64,000 bases of DNA, taken from NCBI RefSeq assembly GCF_905404315.1, contig NC_066287.1, positions 12,896,001 to 12,960,000 on the forward strand. The letters are read 5' to 3'. This document shows positions 61,573-64,000 of the stretch, piece by piece; the first letter of the stretch is position 1, and the number at the start of each line of letters is the position of its first letter. Under the pieces are notes generated by a model. The model did not search any database and was not told the origin of the DNA. It saw only the letters and a program-made list of their open reading frames with translations. Both the position numbers and the translations under genes were made by a program. Origin of the DNA: Leptidea sinapis. Taxonomy: Eukaryota > Arthropoda > Insecta > Lepidoptera > Pieridae.

Positions 61573-62418
61573 TTTTTTTTTTTTTGAGAGCAGGAAATAC
61601 TGTTTCGTATTTACGCCCCGGAACGGGGCGTAATATGTCGGACTCGAGTGTCCGCGTAAGCGGACGCCCCATACCGACTAAAACCTCCTCTGTGCCGTTA
61701 GCAGCCCTGGCTTTCACAGCGAAGTAGGACGTTGGCCGTGGAGGCCGCAAAGACTACGCAACAACAGTCGCGGGGCGTCTCCTAAGGAGACTCGAACCTC
61801 AGACCGGCTGTGTGCTTGTGGGAAGGAGAGAGAATGAAAATGAAAATGAAGATGAAAAGATGAGAAGAACACACTCGCCGGCGAGTGTGGTGATGTTTAG
61901 TGTGTATGTATGTGTTTATGATTGTATGTATGTATGTTTGTATGTGTGTAAGTACTGTAAATGTTAGTGTGCATGTATGTTTGTGTTTGTGTCTGTTTGT
62001 GGAGTGTGTTTGTGGTTGTGTAAGTGGTGTATGTCAGTCCGTCAGTCAGTCCGTGTGTTAGTGAGTGTAGTGGAACGATTACAGGACGAGGACTAACGTC
62101 TCGTCGGGTATCAAAACAATGTGTGGTGTATCTAGGGTGCGGGCCGCTGGCCATCGTCAGAGTGACGAGTGCCAGTGGTTTGCGGTGGTTGACCGCGCCT
62201 ACGCCTGCGAAGGCGGTGTGTGCGTGTCTGTGTCGGTGTTTGTGTGGGTGTCGCGTTCGCGATGGTGATGTCGTCATCCGGGTCTACCGTTACGTGTCTG
62301 GGACCTCTTATTGGGTTGAGACTATGGTGAAGGGGGGTGTGACCGCATGCCTTCCTAACCAAGATGTTGGGATGGTTAGGCGCCTTGTCAAAGAAGCGTC
62401 GCGATATCTCTTTAAAGT
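61573..62418 (-). mobile_element. 5'-truncated Jockey 3' end at the satellite orientation switch
   Basis: The plus strand begins with 13 T's (61573-61585), the poly(A) tail of a minus-strand element. In minus sense it contains the last ~95 codons of ORF2 and the full 3' UTR, closely matching 34548-35340. It has about 100 bp more 3' sequence than that copy, including an inverted GC-rich motif (GCCCCGTTCCGGGGC). The 5' truncation falls in CTTTAAAG of ORF2. Forward satellite lies on the left, inverted satellite on the right. Confidence 0.92.
62132..62416 (-). pseudogene. Jockey ORF2 C-terminal remnant
   Basis: The minus-strand frame starts at the truncation with FKEISRRFFDKAPNHPNILV, runs through the Thr/Gln/Arg/Pro-rich tail and ends with DDGQRPAP at the same stop as the copy at 34835. 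About 94 codons are open. Only scattered substitutions separate the two copies, for example GYTTLHH versus GHTPLHH. Confidence 0.85.
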
Positions 62419-64000
62419 AGTTATCATACTTTTGAGCGGTGGCCTTCGATTTGAAAAATGATCACAAAATCGTTCTCAGCACCCTCGAGAACCTCGGATA
62501 CGATACCCATAATATAGTTATCAAACTTTTGAGCGGCGGCCTTCGATTTGAAAAATGATCACAAAATCGTTCTCTGCACCCTCGAGAACCTCGGATACGA
62601 TACCCATAATGTAGTTATCATAATTTTGAGCGGCGGCCATCTTGGATTTGAAAAATGATCACAAAATCGTTCTCAGCACCTTCGAGAACCTCGGATACGA
62701 TACCCATAATGTAGTTATCATACTTTTGAGCGGCGGCCATCTTGGATTTGAAAAATGATCACAAAATCGTTCTCAGCACCCTCGAGAACCTCGGACACGA
62801 TATCCATATTGCTGAAAACATAATTGTTTGCGGCAGCTCTCTTGGATCTTAAAAAATGATAACAGAATTGTTCTCTGCATCCTCGAGAACCTCGGACACG
62901 ATATCCATATTGCTAAAATCATAATTTTGTGCGGCGGCCATCTTGGATTTGAAAAATGATCACCAAATCGTTCTCTGCACCCTCGAGAATCTTGGACACG
63001 ATATCCATATTGCTGAGATCATAATTTTGTGCGGTGGCCATCTTGGATTTGAAAAATGATCACAAAATCGTTCTATACACTCTCGAGAACCTAGGATAGG
63101 ACACCTATATTTTTATGATCATAATCTTGCACGGCGGCTATCTTGGATTTGAAAAATTTTCACAAAATCGTTCTCAGCACCCTCGAGAAACTCGGATACG
63201 ATACCCATAATCTAGTTATCATACTTTTGAGCGGTGGCCATCTCGAATATAAAAATGATCCCAAAATCAATCTCTGCAGCCTTTAGAACCTCGGATACGA
63301 TACCCATAATGTAGTTATCATAATTTTGAGCGGCGGCCATCTTGGATTTCAAAAATGATCACAAAATCGTTCTATACACTCTCGAGAACCTCGGATAGGA
63401 CACCTATATTTTTATGATCATAATCTTGCACGGCGGCTATCTTGGATTTGAAAAATTTTTACAAAATCGTTCTCAGCACCCTCGAGAAACTCGGATACGT
63501 TACCCATAATCTAGTTATCATACTTTTGAGCGGCGGCCATCCCGAATTTAAAAATGATCCCAAAATTGTTTTCTGCACCCTCGAGAACCTCGGACAAGAT
63601 ATCCATATAGCTGAAAACATAATTGTTTGCGGAAGCCCTCTTGGATTTCAAAACGGATCACAGAATTGTTCTCTAAACCCTAGAGAACCTCGGACACGAT
63701 ATCCATATTGCTAAAATCATAATTTTGTGCGGCGGCCATCTTGGATTTGAAAAATGATCATCAAATCGTTCACTGCACCCTCGAGAATCTTGGACACGAT
63801 ATCCATATTGCTGAGATCATAATAGAACGCGAGCGATTTGAGATCATAATGATCACAAAATCGTTCTCTGCACCCTCGAGAACCTCGGATACGACACCCA
63901 TATTTTTATGATCATAATCTTGCACGGCGGCCATCTTGGATTTGAAAAAATTATCACAAAATCGTTCTCAACACCCTCGAGAAACTCGGATACGATACCC
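62419..64000 (-). repeat. 100-bp satellite array, segment 5, inverted
   Basis: About 16 monomers run in the opposite direction: the plus strand reads GCGGCCATCTTGGATTTG and CACCCTCGAGAACCTCGG. Both long and short (ATG-less, GCGGCCTTCGATTTG) subtypes occur, so this part is allied with segment 4. An aberrant patch at about 63820-63850 (ATAGAACGCGAGCGATTTGA) disrupts one unit. The segment runs off the end of the window. Confidence 0.96.

Noticed and set aside
61897..62461. Frames of 126 and 145 codons on opposite strands at the Jockey fragment
   Set aside because: They come from the GT/CA-rich 3' UTR and antisense of ORF2. The real remnant is the minus frame at 62132-62416, shown by its match to the copy at 34835.

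Overview
ORGANISM. The window is eukaryotic repetitive DNA, most likely from an insect and probably a moth or butterfly. The evidence is a Copia-type LTR retrotransposon primed by initiator tRNA-Met, a Jockey-clade LINE with an arthropod-style Inr/DPE-like start, and LINE 3' ends with AATAAA followed by TTGAA-hexamer tails, an ending I recall as common in Lepidoptera. I see no host protein-coding gene, rRNA, tRNA or CRISPR array. The many short open frames are by-products of a satellite repeat. LAYOUT. About 47 kb of the 64 kb (1-5838, 10417-25010, 35345-36370, 37237-61572 and, inverted, 62419-64000) is one satellite family with a monomer of almost exactly 100 bp, roughly 470 copies. Several diverged monomer subtypes are assembled into larger repeats: a ~12.2 kb block duplication (49-12240 and 12241-24552), ~1.5-1.65 kb units at 38.3-41.6 kb, ~4.0 kb units at 42.4-50.4 kb and ~2.78 kb units at 52.6-58.2 kb. 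Most monomers carry CCAAGATGGCCGCC; its reverse complement fits the insect Pho / vertebrate YY1 type of site. INSERTIONS. (1) 5839-10416: a complete Copia element on the minus strand, with identical 221-bp LTRs, a 5-bp target duplication, a tRNA primer site and one intact gag-pol frame. (2) 25011-35344: an old Jockey-clade LINE on the plus strand, 5'-complete but with a nonsense codon, a frameshift, a lost zinc-finger cysteine and a lost 3' tail. It is interrupted by a younger minus-strand LINE with an intact EN-RT frame (27370-31145) and by a ~0.9 kb composite insertion (32421-33340). (3) 36371-37236: a 5'-truncated LINE 3' end. (4) 61573-62418: a 5'-truncated minus-strand Jockey 3' end of the same family as (2), sitting exactly where the satellite switches orientation. 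HISTORY. The satellite expanded by repeated unequal exchange or amplification. The block duplication appears older than the Copia insertion, because block B retains uninterrupted versions of the Copia target. The Jockey copy is older than the LINE nested in it. The palindrome-like orientation switch at 61.6-62.4 kb and the microhomology at the truncated Jockey end at 35.34 kb point to DNA repair or template switching shaping the array.
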